Below are positions 17,459 to 26,656 of a DNA stretch of 64,000 bases, one piece after another; positions within the stretch are counted from its first letter, which is position 1, and each line of letters opens with the position of its first letter. The DNA comes from Ectobacillus funiculus (lineage in GTDB: Bacteria; Bacillota; Bacilli; Bacillales; Bacillaceae_G). Location of the stretch: NCBI RefSeq assembly GCF_004138295.1, contig NZ_SCFM01000001.1:1-64000 (forward strand). Reading direction: 5' to 3'. The notes below the pieces were generated by a model. That model had not been told where the DNA came from and made no database searches. It saw only the letters and a program-made list of their open reading frames with translations. Both the position numbers and the translations under genes were made by a program.

Positions 17459-17941
17459 ATAGTGAATATTGGGTTCAAGCTATTCTGGGTACTTATTTTG
17501 AATTAAATGTAAAGTGCTGGATTTTGATGATGAGTATATTAACAGCCTGAAAAAGAGGTTAGTGAAACAACTTCGGTTCTAAAAAGAGAAACAACGAATA
17601 AAATCTGTGGAAAGATTCTTTTTATAAGACATCCTTAGAGGGAGAGTTTATAGTTTTTGTTTAATTCTGGTAACTGAAAAGCAGGATGAGGGTATGTCTG
17701 CTTTTCAGGAATCTATGGACTTTATAGGTAATGAATATTATTTTTTTACATGGAAAGAAAAAGCCTTTTAATGCTATAAAGAAGGCTTTTTTGGGTTCAG
17801 GGAAACCAGTGAAAGGGAAGAGTGAGTCCTCCTCACTATACTTTATGGAGTTTTCATCATGTAGCGTTTGTCTTTAGGTATGAAGTACCCCTTGAGACTG
17901 TGTTTTTGTAGAACAGTAAAATCTGTAAAGGGAGTGGGGGC
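17459..17941. other. Gene-free stretch with two hairpins before the FtsH-like gene
   Basis: No convincing coding frame in 480 bases. A perfect 11-bp stem (CTGAAAAGCAG/CTGCTTTTCAG, 17674-17708) and a terminator-like AAAAGCCTT...AAGGCTTTTTT (17758-17793) are present. Together with the partial repeat on the left this suggests scrambled or acquired DNA. Confidence 0.5.
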
Positions 17942-19567
17942 ATGAGGAAGTATCGGTGGATTAAGTGGCGTAAATTCCTTCTTTGGTTGGCAATCTTCGT
18001 TCTTATCGGTGTCGTGTTATGGATAGGAGGGCCGCCAGCCAGGGAGATCGCATTAGGCATTCTTAATATTTTACTGCAGCTGCTTTTTGCTGTTGTGTTT
18101 ATAATTATCCAATTTGTTGCTCTTTTCTGGTTCCTGGCCCGCGGACGCACATATTGGATTTTGCCTGGCGAAACCGGTGCTACCTGGGATGATTATCGAG
18201 GGAATCCTGAGATTGTTGAAAATGCTAAGCGGATTGTTATCCTGCTTAAAGGTGTCAAAGAATTTAAGGAGATGGGTGGCGAGGCAATACGGGGATTGTT
18301 GCTTTGCGGACCTCCCGGAACAGGAAAATCTTATCTAGCTCAGGTGATTGCCAACGAAGCACAGGTGCCCTTTGCTTATGCTTCAGCTCCAAGTTTTCAA
18401 AATATGTTTTTTGGTGTCGGCAACTTAAAGGTCATGTCTTTATATAAGAAAGCCCGGAAGCTGGCAAAGGTATATGGTGCTTGTATCATCTTTATTGACG
18501 AAATCGATGCGATTGGGATGAACAGGCAGGCAGGGGCTGGCGGAATGGGAGGGATGTTTGGCATGGGTGGGGCAGGCTTGCTTAATGAGCTGCTCTTGCA
18601 GATGGATCCCCCGAACATCGATAACTCCTGGTTTGCTAAGACGCTTCGCTCACTCGGGTTGCGCCGCACAAAGGCAGAGCGTCCGGCGGTGTTGACGATT
18701 GGAGCGACTAACATGCCCGATGTACTCGATCCTGCACTGCTCCGACCTGGACGCTTCGACCGGAAGCTTTGGGTAGACTCTCCTGACTATGATGGCCGAG
18801 TGGATGTCTTCCATTATTACCTCGAGAAGGTGAAAAGGGACCCCAGCTTGACTCCAGAGCGTGCGGCACTTGACACAGTTGGCTACAGCCCCGCGCAGAT
18901 TAAACATATTGTCAATGAGTCAGTTGTAATTGCTCATCAGCGAGGAGCCCAACTGTCTAGCTATGAGGATTTCCGGGCTGCTATGGAGACCTATGAGTGG
19001 GGACTCAAGCAGCCGCTTCGCTCCATGAGCGAGGATGAGAAGCGGAACGTTGCTTACCATGAGGCTGGTCATGCAGTGGCTCAATATCTGCTAAAGCCGC
19101 ATGAACGGGTTTGGAAGGTGACAATCATCCGCAGGGGCAGTGCGCTCGGTCTTGCCGCTACCAAACCGATACATGAAAGGTATAATCGAAGCAATAGTGA
19201 GATTTTGGCGGAGATCCAAGTTTGTTTAGCAGCCCGTGCGGCGGAAGAAGAGTTTCTAGGGAAGAAATTCAATGGAGTGACTTCTGATTTGAGGCGGGCT
19301 ACAGAGTTGGCCGGTGCTTATCTCGGTTTGGTTGGTATGGGGGATGAACTGTTTAGTTGGCTTGCTTTAGACTCGCGACCAGATGGACTTAAAGCGCTCC
19401 GCCCTAAAATTAACGAGTTGTTAAATGGCCAGATGATTGAAGTGAAGAATTTAGTACGGGAACAAGCTGAATTTGTTCATACCATCGCGGATGAGTTGCT
19501 GAAGCGGGGAGATTTAACCGGGGAGGAGATTGAGCAGATTTATAATCAATTATCTCATCATAACTAG
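17942..19567 (+). CDS. FtsH-like membrane AAA+ zinc protease
   Basis: 541 residues. Two N-terminal membrane segments (about 10-30 and 38-65) are followed by an AAA+ domain: Walker A GPPGTGKS (about 121-128), Walker B CIIFIDEIDAIG (about 180-191) and second region of homology NMPDVLDPALLRPGRFDR (about 257-274). A zinc peptidase has HEAGHA (about 370-375) and the downstream Asp in GVTSDLRRAT (about 437-446). It lacks the usual extracytoplasmic domain and is shorter than housekeeping FtsH (about 640), so it is a second, divergent copy. Codons are visibly richer in G and C than its neighbours, and an IS607 remnant follows, suggesting transfer. The start is an ATG after GGAGTGGGGGC. All catalytic motifs are intact. 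Confidence 0.85.
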   Translation: MRKYRWIKWRKFLLWLAIFVLIGVVLWIGGPPAREIALGILNILLQLLFAVVFIIIQFVALFWFLARGRTYWILPGETGATWDDYRGNPEIVENAKRIVILLKGVKEFKEMGGEAIRGLLLCGPPGTGKSYLAQVIANEAQVPFAYASAPSFQNMFFGVGNLKVMSLYKKARKLAKVYGACIIFIDEIDAIGMNRQAGAGGMGGMFGMGGAGLLNELLLQMDPPNIDNSWFAKTLRSLGLRRTKAERPAVLTIGATNMPDVLDPALLRPGRFDRKLWVDSPDYDGRVDVFHYYLEKVKRDPSLTPERAALDTVGYSPAQIKHIVNESVVIAHQRGAQLSSYEDFRAAMETYEWGLKQPLRSMSEDEKRNVAYHEAGHAVAQYLLKPHERVWKVTIIRRGSALGLAATKPIHERYNRSNSEILAEIQVCLAARAAEEEFLGKKFNGVTSDLRRATELAGAYLGLVGMGDELFSWLALDSRPDGLKALRPKINELLNGQMIEVKNLVREQAEFVHTIADELLKRGDLTGEEIEQIYNQLSHHN

Positions 19568-19778
19568 TTGGTTACCGAAGGCAGAATCCAAAGAATATCC
19601 TTCAGCTGCTATTCTTATCTATATAAGTTGAATTTAATTTTTGCATCCTGATACACAGTCTATTAATGACTTCTTCCGGCGTTTGGTTAATAGAAGCAAT
19701 GAATGCTTGCACATGTTTTCGAATTATCGGGGACCTAGGTAGTGGTTTGAATTATCAAAAAAAGGTTTAAAGGAATTA

Positions 19779-20051
19779 ATGAAGTTGATACAATCCAACC
19801 AAGTAAAACGGATTGTTGTAAACTATCGGGATAGACTCATTCGCTTTGGAATGGAACTTTTAGAACAAATATGTGAGTGTCACGGAACAGAAATTGAAGT
19901 CATTAACCATACAGAAGACAAAACGTATGAACAGGAACTTGTCGAAGATATGTTATCCATTATGGCTGTTTTTAGTAGTCGTTTGTATGGGAATCGGGGC
20001 CACAAACAAAAGCAGATAAAAGAAAAGATTGAAGATATTTTAAAAGGGTAA
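19779..20051 (+). pseudogene. IS607-type serine recombinase, C-terminal remnant
   Basis: 90 residues match the end of the IS607 TnpA catalytic domain: NQVKRIVVNYRDRLIRFGME, then a segment on EIEVINHTEDKTYEQELVEDM and LSIMAVFSSRLYGNRGHK. The N-terminal MerR-like DNA-binding part and the catalytic serine region are missing, so it cannot be active. The first ATG lacks a proper ribosome site. It marks a decayed insertion beside the FtsH-like gene. Confidence 0.8.
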
Positions 20052-20149
20052 AATGATCTAAAGTTACTCTTTTTTTGTTTATACATCTATTTACACTCTT
20101 GTTGTATGATGAACCAAATAAAGGTTTTAAGATGTTAGTACACCTTCTA

Positions 20150-20345
20150 TCGTGATATTAACAGTAGTATAAATCATGCACGAAAAGCCAAAAAGATATT
20201 GCCACGCACGGGCTACATCGGGGTGGAACACCCAATGTATATGGTTTGGTGGGATTGGAAGCGGGGGAAACTCTCTCGCGGAAGATTTCCAGCTCCAGCT
20301 AAGGGAAATAAGTTCTTAGGTTGAAACAAGGAACCTTACCCCTTA
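20150..20345 (+). ncRNA. Possible IS607 right-end / omega-RNA remnant
   Basis: After the recombinase remnant comes DNA unlike ordinary intergenic sequence. It is G-rich, with a GGGTG-GAA-CACCC hairpin (near 20222) and a second paired block around GGGGGAAACTCTCTCGC (20270-20290), then a stem near 20330. In intact IS607 elements the tnpB 3' end and its guide (omega) RNA occupy this place. No tnpB frame survives. The assignment is inference from position and structure only. Confidence 0.35.
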
Positions 20346-20414
20346 TAGGATAAGGTCCCGTAAATCTACTCATTTTCATTCATTTTAGTTGAAATGGAGT
20401 AATTTATGGAGTGC

Positions 20415-20461
20415 GGCTATTGGAAAAGAGATGGCTGCAATAAAACACCGCTACAATAGCC
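20415..20461 (-). other. Hairpin downstream of the RNase J gene
   Basis: GGCTATTG/CAATAGCC, extended by GCG/CGC-type bases, lies just beyond the RNase J stop. It has a 30-nt loop and no T run, so it is at best a weak terminator or 3'-end stabiliser. Confidence 0.35.
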
Positions 20462-20490
20462 CCGCTTCGGTAATTATGAAATGAATGATT

Positions 20491-22164
20491 TTATACTTCA
20501 ATGATGATAGGAAGAATCATCGGCCTTCTTTTTGTACGAGAGTATAAAAATTGTCCGAGTTTTTCTTTTACATCCCTTTTTAGAACACTCCATTGGCTAA
20601 TATTTGATTTTTGTAAGCTGGTGATGGTTGTTACAACGAGCTGATTAATTTCCTTCATGAGATCTTCCGACTCGCGACCATATATAAATCCGCGGGAAAT
20701 CGTGTCCGGACCAGCAATGATTTTATGTTCCGTTTTACTAAGGGTGATAACAATCACGAGCATACCATCCTCAGAAAGCTGTTTGCGATCCCGTAAAATA
20801 ATGTTTCCAACATTACCAATACTTAGGCCATCTACATAGATATTGCCCGCAGGTATTCGTCTAGTTTGTCGAGCCACCTGGTTATGTATATCGACAATAT
20901 CTCCATTATTAATTATAAAGATATGCTCTTTTTTGACACCGACCGATTCTGCCAGTAAGCGATGATGATGCAGCATTCTAAATTCGCCATGAATTGGAAT
21001 GAAATATTTGGGCTTCATTAAAGTGAGCATTAGCTTTAATTCTTCCTGATATGCATGCCCGGAAACATGCATTCCCGTTGAACTACCTGAGCCATAAATG
21101 ACATGAGCCCCTAATAAAAATAAATTGTCGATAATACGTGAAACATTGCGTTCGTTTCCTGGTATAGGGCTTGCAGCTATAATGACGGTGTCCTCCGGCA
21201 GAACCTCTACTTGCCGATAGCTTCCGCTGGCTAGACGGGCGAGAGCAGCCATAGGCTCACCTTGGCTTCCTGTACAAAGGATAGCTACTTTTTCAGGATC
21301 CATTTGATTAATTGCATTTGCTTCAATCAACATCCCTTCAGGAATATCTAAATAACCTTGTTCCATAGCAACAGACACTACATTCACCATACTCCGTCCC
21401 AGCAAGGCTAGTTTCCTGTTCGTTTTTAAAGCGGCATTCACGATTTGTTGTACACGATTCACATTAGAGGCAAAAGTAGAGATGAAAATTTTTCTATGAG
21501 CTTTCATGAATGCTTCTTCAATATGCTCGCCAACAAAGCGTTCCGATGGGGTAAATCCCGGGCGTTCAGCATTTGTGCTTTCAGAGAGTAACGCTAAAAC
21601 TCCATTACTTCCTATTTTAGCCATTTTATGAATATCCGGATATTGATTATTCACAGGGGTCAAATCAAATTTGAAATCACCCGTATGAACGACTGTGCCT
21701 TCAGGTGTATGAAATGCAATCCCAAGGCAGTCAGGAATACTATGGTTTGTTTTAAAAAAGGTTAGACGAATTTCTCCAAATTCAATATCCGATTCAGAGT
21801 GAATCGGAAACAATTGAGCTAAATCTTGAAGTCCATGTTCTTGCAATTTAATTTCAATTAAACCGAGTGTTAGGCGTGTAGCGTAAATGGGTATATTCAG
21901 TTCCTTTAATAGATATGGAACACCCCCGATATGATCTTCGTGTCCATGGGTAACAACTAAAGCTCGAATTTTATCCTTATGTTCTTGTAAGTATGTAATA
22001 TCAGGTATAATTAAATCAACGCCTAATAAATTTTCATCCGGAAACTTAGAGCCGCAATCGATGACTACGATGTCATTAGCGTATTGTAGCGCATACATAT
22101 TTTTTCCTATTTCATTAATGCCGCCTAAAGCAAAAATAGACAATGTATTTTCTGTTGTGCTCAA
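20491..22164 (-). CDS. Ribonuclease J family protein
   Basis: A 557-residue metallo-beta-lactamase/beta-CASP nuclease acting in mRNA decay as 5' exo- and endonuclease. Seen: the zinc motif THGHEDHIGG (about 74-83), HTGDFKFD (about 163-170), the beta-CASP SGHAYQEE (about 368-375), and the C-terminal end RTKRRPMILPIIIEV typical of RNase J. It shares features with both J1 (active HxHxDH) and J2 (KIGSNGVLALLSES-type segment), so it may be a third paralogue like those of the B. cereus group rather than rnjA itself. The ATG follows AAGGAGG. J1 is normally next to a small YkzG-type gene, which is absent here. Confidence 0.88.
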   Translation of the reverse strand: MSTTENTLSIFALGGINEIGKNMYALQYANDIVVIDCGSKFPDENLLGVDLIIPDITYLQEHKDKIRALVVTHGHEDHIGGVPYLLKELNIPIYATRLTLGLIEIKLQEHGLQDLAQLFPIHSESDIEFGEIRLTFFKTNHSIPDCLGIAFHTPEGTVVHTGDFKFDLTPVNNQYPDIHKMAKIGSNGVLALLSESTNAERPGFTPSERFVGEHIEEAFMKAHRKIFISTFASNVNRVQQIVNAALKTNRKLALLGRSMVNVVSVAMEQGYLDIPEGMLIEANAINQMDPEKVAILCTGSQGEPMAALARLASGSYRQVEVLPEDTVIIAASPIPGNERNVSRIIDNLFLLGAHVIYGSGSSTGMHVSGHAYQEELKLMLTLMKPKYFIPIHGEFRMLHHHRLLAESVGVKKEHIFIINNGDIVDIHNQVARQTRRIPAGNIYVDGLSIGNVGNIILRDRKQLSEDGMLVIVITLSKTEHKIIAGPDTISRGFIYGRESEDLMKEINQLVVTTITSLQKSNISQWSVLKRDVKEKLGQFLYSRTKRRPMILPIIIEV

Positions 22165-22576
22165 AGTGAACTCCTCCTTTGGAAAGGATTAAAGATATGT
22201 AAGGATATAAAGAAATTCTTTTTTACGCTTCTTATTACCACTCAATAGCATTTTGATTTTTTACAGAATGAATGGTTGCTTTCTTTATTATCTAGTTGAG
22301 CTGGAGTATAGTTAGTTCAGCTCAATTAACCTTCAGTTTATATGTTCTCCAAGTATATGTAATATAATTCCGAGGGAAGCGCATAGCGTAGGTGATGATA
22401 CGGTGGGAACCTTGGTAGTTGCTGTTAATTACAATGTGGAAAAGGACAAAATTTCCAGTTAGAAGTCATTCAATGATCTTTTGTTAAAATTTATATATGT
22501 GAATTTTTAGTTTTTATCTATAAGTTGTGGTTTAGAATTCATTACCGGATAAACAGAAGCATATGAGTGGTTTTTC
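22165..22576. other. Gene-free stretch, possible structured segment
   Basis: AT-rich except near 22370-22425, where CCGAGG can pair with CCTTGG around AGCGCATAGCGT. No coding frame or known riboswitch core was recognised. Confidence 0.3.
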
Positions 22577-22720
22577 TTGCACTGTAAGAAAGTATAAATT
22601 TCCAGCTAGGCGCGAATTCGACGTAGTCGAAAATTTTAGGAATACGAATACAGTGTAAGGGCAACTACGCCTCTGTCTTCGCCCAAGGGCAGGGCTCACC
22701 AATCGGCGAGTTTTCTTTAT
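22577..22720 (+). repeat. Interspersed hairpin repeat, full-length reference copy
   Basis: The most complete copy. The 5' module has CACTGTA...TACAGTG outer arms and TAAATTTCC...GAAAATTTTA inner arms. A spacer with CGCCTCTGTCTTCGCCCAAG follows, and then the 3' module CTCACCAATCGGCGAG plus TTTTCTTTAT. It is intergenic, about 290 bases before the GGDEF-EAL gene and 400 after the divergent RNase J start. It carries no open frame. Confidence 0.9.
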
Positions 22721-22952
22721 TCAACGAGGTACTTATGGAATAAAAAACTCTAGGCAAGTAGCATGCTATGTATGTTAAAATGCTTTTATGTGAATATTTT
22801 ACGCTTTAGCATCGATAAAGTGAAAATACAGTAGAGAGTCTATAAGTAAAATCTTTTTTAGTTTGAATATTCCATAATAGCCATATTACTTGTGTTATTT
22901 AGTTCCTACTTATATGGGATGCCTATATACTTAAATGAATTTAAAATCAATA

Positions 22953-22970
22953 TTACTTATAAGTAACATG
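22953..22970. promoter_or_regulatory. Palindrome TTACTTATAAGTAA, candidate operator
   Basis: A perfect 14-bp palindrome followed by CAT, about 45 bases before the GGDEF-EAL start. The same 15 bases ACTTATAAGTAACAT recur at 28178-28192. Confidence 0.4.
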
Positions 22971-23011
22971 ACTTATATAAGGTGTTTTATTTTTTACAGA
23001 AGGAGAGGTAC

Positions 23012-25567
23012 ATGATAGTGTCAATAAAGAAGAGGCTATCTTTAATTTTTACCTTACTAGTATTATGTATTTTAATAGCTAATAATACATTGCACTATAT
23101 ATTATCCAAAAATAAATTAATAGAATATAATGAAAAAGAAATAGCATTAATTACCCAAGAAGTATCGTACCAGGTAGAGAATGCAAAAGAGGGTTCTTTA
23201 TATGTGGAAAATATTATTGGCAGGGAGTTGAGAACAGCTTCTATCGCCATAAACAAATCTTTACCGTCCAAATATGAAGATGTGACAAATGAACAGTTAA
23301 AAGCCTTAGCTGATGAACTAATGATATCCCATATTACGTTATTGGCACGAACGCAGGATGATATTATAGGAGTAAAGTCCTCTGATCCGCATGAGATTAA
23401 TATGTCAACAAAAGAATGGACCTATTGGCATGATGCCTTTCAACAGCTCTTCTCTTTATCCCCTGTTACAGTGAAAGAAGGGCTAGCTTTACCTAACTAT
23501 TGGACAGGACCGATTGAGATTGCTTCTAGCAATCCTGATCATACAGATAAATGGGGTTACTATTATGATGGATCCTCTAATTTTATAATAGACCCATATC
23601 TCCGTGACAATCAGGTGCTAGATTATGAAAAACGGTTTGGACCAGCTAATGTAATGGATCGTTTCACGAAAAAACTCGATGGTATCTTAGAATTGACGGT
23701 TTTTAATCCGAAAAATTTTGGCCAGAAGAATAGCAGTGTATCTATAAATGGGAATACTTATATCAAGATAGCCGATCAGCCGATTTGGTACGGAACATAT
23801 AAGTATAGAAATCAAAAAACAGATGCAAAACTCATTCAAACAGCGATAAAGACTGGAAAAACACAGAGTTATATTAAAGAGATAAATGGAAAAGATGTTA
23901 GGAAAACTTTAGTTCCTATCCGAACAGGAACTGCAGAACCGTATGTTATAGGAGTCACATATGATTACAGCATAATTGAGAAAGAACTCAAAAATGAACT
24001 GCTAAAACATTTGTTATTATCCATTCCCTTTATATTAATTGTGCTCATAACAAGTATTGTGTTTTCGCGTTCTATTACAAAACCAATTGGTTATATAGTT
24101 GAACAGGTAAATGAGATTGCCCAAGGAAACTTTGGGAAAAAGTTAGTTTTAAAACGAAAAGATGAACTAGGGCATCTTACACAAAATGTAAATGCTTTAT
24201 CCAGTTTTTTGAAAAACTATGTAGATGATTTAAAACAAAGCCAGGAAGTTATTGAATTCCAAGCGTATCATGATCCGCTCACTGGGTTGCCTAACAGAAG
24301 ATATTTTCAAGAAGAGCTGCATCAGGGAGTGGCGAATGTGAAAAAAACAGGGAATATCATCGCTTTGTTGTTTATTGATATAGACCGTTTCAAAGACGTT
24401 AATGATTCGTTGGGACATGCTAAAGGGGACCGCTTGATAAAGCTGATCTCTGAGCGGATAAAGGGATGCCTGCCTGCGAAAGATAGTGTCCTCACGAGAC
24501 AGGGCGGGGATGAATTTGTTATTTTATTTAGTAACCTTGATTTAGAGAAAATAAAAGAGATAGCTGAAACAATTGTAGCTGCCGTCAAACAGCCTTATTC
24601 TGTAGAAGGAAATGAAGTTTATGTAAGTGCAAGCTGTGGCATGAGTGTATATCCGACTCATACGGAAGATCCTGATGAACTTATGGTATATTCGGACGTA
24701 TCGATGTACGCTGCGAAAAAACAAGGCGGCAACAAGGTTATCCTATATGATGATGCAATAAACAAAGAGAAAAAACAAAGATTGCGCATAGAAACACGTT
24801 TGAGAAAAGCAATTGAAAATGAGGAAATTGAAGTGTATTATCAGCCAAAAATCAATGCTCAAGCAGATGTAATAACAGGGGTAGAGGCATTGTTGAGATG
24901 GACTGATGCGGAATTGGGGTTTGTACGGCCAGACATATTTGTTTCCGTTGCGGAAGAAACAGGACTCATTCATTCTTTATGGGAGTTAGCGATGAGGAAA
25001 GCTTGCTCTCAAATAAGTAAGTGGAATGAGAAGCGTTTAGAACCGTTGAGCCTTGCTGTTAATTTTTCGGCTAAACAATTTCAAGACCCTGCTTACCTGG
25101 TAGGACGGGTGAGAGAAATTTTGAGCGAATGTCAACTGGCAGCACAAAACTTTGAAATAGAAATTACAGAAAGTACGTTATTTATCAACTCGGACGAAAC
25201 AATTAAAGCTTTAGAAAGCTTACAAGAATATGGCGTATCTATTTCTATTGACGATTTCGGAACAGGGTATTCTTCATTAAGCTACTTAAAGACTCTACCA
25301 ATAAATTGTCTTAAAATAGATCGATCATTTATTCAAGATATCCAGGAAGATTATAGTGATTCTGAAATTGCTAAAGCCGTTATCAATCTAGCTCAAAGCC
25401 TTCGGTTACAAGTAGTGGCAGAAGGGGTTGAGCAAGAATATCAAAAAGAATTTCTAATGAAAAATAATTGCTATCATATGCAGGGCTATTTGTTTAGTAA
25501 GCCAGTTTGTAAAGAGGAGCTTGAACGGTTATTGCTAAATATAAATGAACAGAAAACTTACTCATAA
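23012..25567 (+). CDS. Membrane GGDEF-EAL c-di-GMP enzyme
   Basis: 851 residues. TM1 (about 8-28), a large extracellular sensor (30-328), TM2 (about 330-352), HAMP (to about 405), GGDEF (about 418-573) and EAL (about 590-843). The synthase motif is intact (RQGGDEFVIL); no RxxD inhibitory site is visible before it. The phosphodiesterase motifs VYYQPKI, GVEALLRW, DDFGTGYSSLSYLK and VAEGVEQE are complete. It should make and/or break cyclic di-GMP, which in Bacillus controls motility and biofilm. The ATG at 23012 follows AGGAGAGGTAC and is preferred over an upstream in-frame codon. Direction of net activity is unknown. Confidence 0.9.
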   Translation: MIVSIKKRLSLIFTLLVLCILIANNTLHYILSKNKLIEYNEKEIALITQEVSYQVENAKEGSLYVENIIGRELRTASIAINKSLPSKYEDVTNEQLKALADELMISHITLLARTQDDIIGVKSSDPHEINMSTKEWTYWHDAFQQLFSLSPVTVKEGLALPNYWTGPIEIASSNPDHTDKWGYYYDGSSNFIIDPYLRDNQVLDYEKRFGPANVMDRFTKKLDGILELTVFNPKNFGQKNSSVSINGNTYIKIADQPIWYGTYKYRNQKTDAKLIQTAIKTGKTQSYIKEINGKDVRKTLVPIRTGTAEPYVIGVTYDYSIIEKELKNELLKHLLLSIPFILIVLITSIVFSRSITKPIGYIVEQVNEIAQGNFGKKLVLKRKDELGHLTQNVNALSSFLKNYVDDLKQSQEVIEFQAYHDPLTGLPNRRYFQEELHQGVANVKKTGNIIALLFIDIDRFKDVNDSLGHAKGDRLIKLISERIKGCLPAKDSVLTRQGGDEFVILFSNLDLEKIKEIAETIVAAVKQPYSVEGNEVYVSASCGMSVYPTHTEDPDELMVYSDVSMYAAKKQGGNKVILYDDAINKEKKQRLRIETRLRKAIENEEIEVYYQPKINAQADVITGVEALLRWTDAELGFVRPDIFVSVAEETGLIHSLWELAMRKACSQISKWNEKRLEPLSLAVNFSAKQFQDPAYLVGRVREILSECQLAAQNFEIEITESTLFINSDETIKALESLQEYGVSISIDDFGTGYSSLSYLKTLPINCLKIDRSFIQDIQEDYSDSEIAKAVINLAQSLRLQVVAEGVEQEYQKEFLMKNNCYHMQGYLFSKPVCKEELERLLLNINEQKTYS

Positions 25568-25789
25568 GGCTGTTGAGTTTATTTGGGCGGGCTCATGGAA
25601 TGAGAGAGTGCATTATATATGATAAAAGCTTCATATGATAAAACCAGTATCTATCTAGCTGTATTGACCGAACCTGATAACAGAATGTATATTTTAATTA
25701 ATGCTTAAAACTACTGGAGTGTTATTGGCGTGCATTACTAGCTAACGAGAGTAAGTAGATATTTAGAATAAAGGAGCTGTATATACGAA

Positions 25790-26443
25790 GTGTTTATTAC
25801 TGAAAACAAGGAGCATAGGTTAATTACCCAGAACTTTTTTGATATATTGGAACAAAATCCTGCTGAAATCAATAAAAAGATTGCTCAGTCACAAAATTTT
25901 ATGAATGCTGTTAGAGAGCTGATTGAATTATGTGGGGATGATCCGGATCGCGATGGTCTTGAAGAAACTCCATATCGAGTACTGAAAGCATTTTTAGAAT
26001 ATACAGAAGGGTATAGAGAAGACCCTAAAGCTCACCTGATGAAAACCTTTGATGTTGATCATCAAGAGTTGGTTTTAGTAAGAGATATTGAATTTCATTC
26101 CATGTGTGAGCATCATTTTGCCCCCTTCTTTGGTGTAGCCCATGTAGGTTATATACCTAATGAGAAAATTACAGGCTTATCAAAAATTGCTCGTCTGGTC
26201 GAAGGATATGCAAAAAGATTTCAAGTTCAAGAACGAATGACAACTGAAATTGTAGAGGCGATAGAGGAGATTTTAGAGCCTAAAGGAATAATGGTAGTGA
26301 TTGAGGCAAAGCATATGTGCATGTGTGGGCGTGGCATTAAAAAGTCAAATGCATCCACTGTTACCTCGTCCGTTCGTGGTATATTTGCCGATCAACCGGA
26401 TGCGCGTGCTGAATTTTTATCACTTCTCCAAGGACGTATTTAA
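25790..26443 (+). CDS. folE: GTP cyclohydrolase I
   Basis: Catalyses GTP to 7,8-dihydroneopterin triphosphate, the first step of folate or queuosine-type pterin synthesis. 217 residues; the catalytic core has SMCEHHFAPFFG (zinc Cys and His), KITGLSKIARLVEGYAKRFQVQ (split here only for reading) and CMCGRGIKK. An N-terminal extension of about 30 residues is present. GTG start; AAAGGAG lies about 14 bases upstream, wider than usual. folE usually pairs with mtrB in Bacillus, so this may be an extra copy. A terminator follows. Confidence 0.92.
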   Translation: MFITENKEHRLITQNFFDILEQNPAEINKKIAQSQNFMNAVRELIELCGDDPDRDGLEETPYRVLKAFLEYTEGYREDPKAHLMKTFDVDHQELVLVRDIEFHSMCEHHFAPFFGVAHVGYIPNEKITGLSKIARLVEGYAKRFQVQERMTTEIVEAIEEILEPKGIMVVIEAKHMCMCGRGIKKSNASTVTSSVRGIFADQPDARAEFLSLLQGRI

Positions 26444-26469
26444 GTGGTTTATAGTTGATTCTATTAAGG

Positions 26470-26506
26470 AAAAAAAGCGTATGCCAAAGTGTTTACGCTT
26501 TTTTTC
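26470..26506 (+). terminator. Terminator of folE
   Basis: AAAAAAAGCGTA/TACGCTTTTTTT, bidirectional form. Confidence 0.9.
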
Positions 26507-26656
26507 TTAGGGAAATAGACAATAAATGTAAGGCGTGGCAATAGCGGATATGGTTACAGATTTAAGTTGTATTCAGAGTTGATTTTGTCAAAATAAGAAA
26601 ATAGCTGTGAGTCAGAAGAACGTATAAATAAAAAATGATTAAGGTGGAAGAATACG

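Noticed and set aside
22370-22425. Riboswitch upstream of the GGDEF-EAL gene
   Set aside because: Local pairing exists, but no c-di-GMP riboswitch core was found and it is far from the start.
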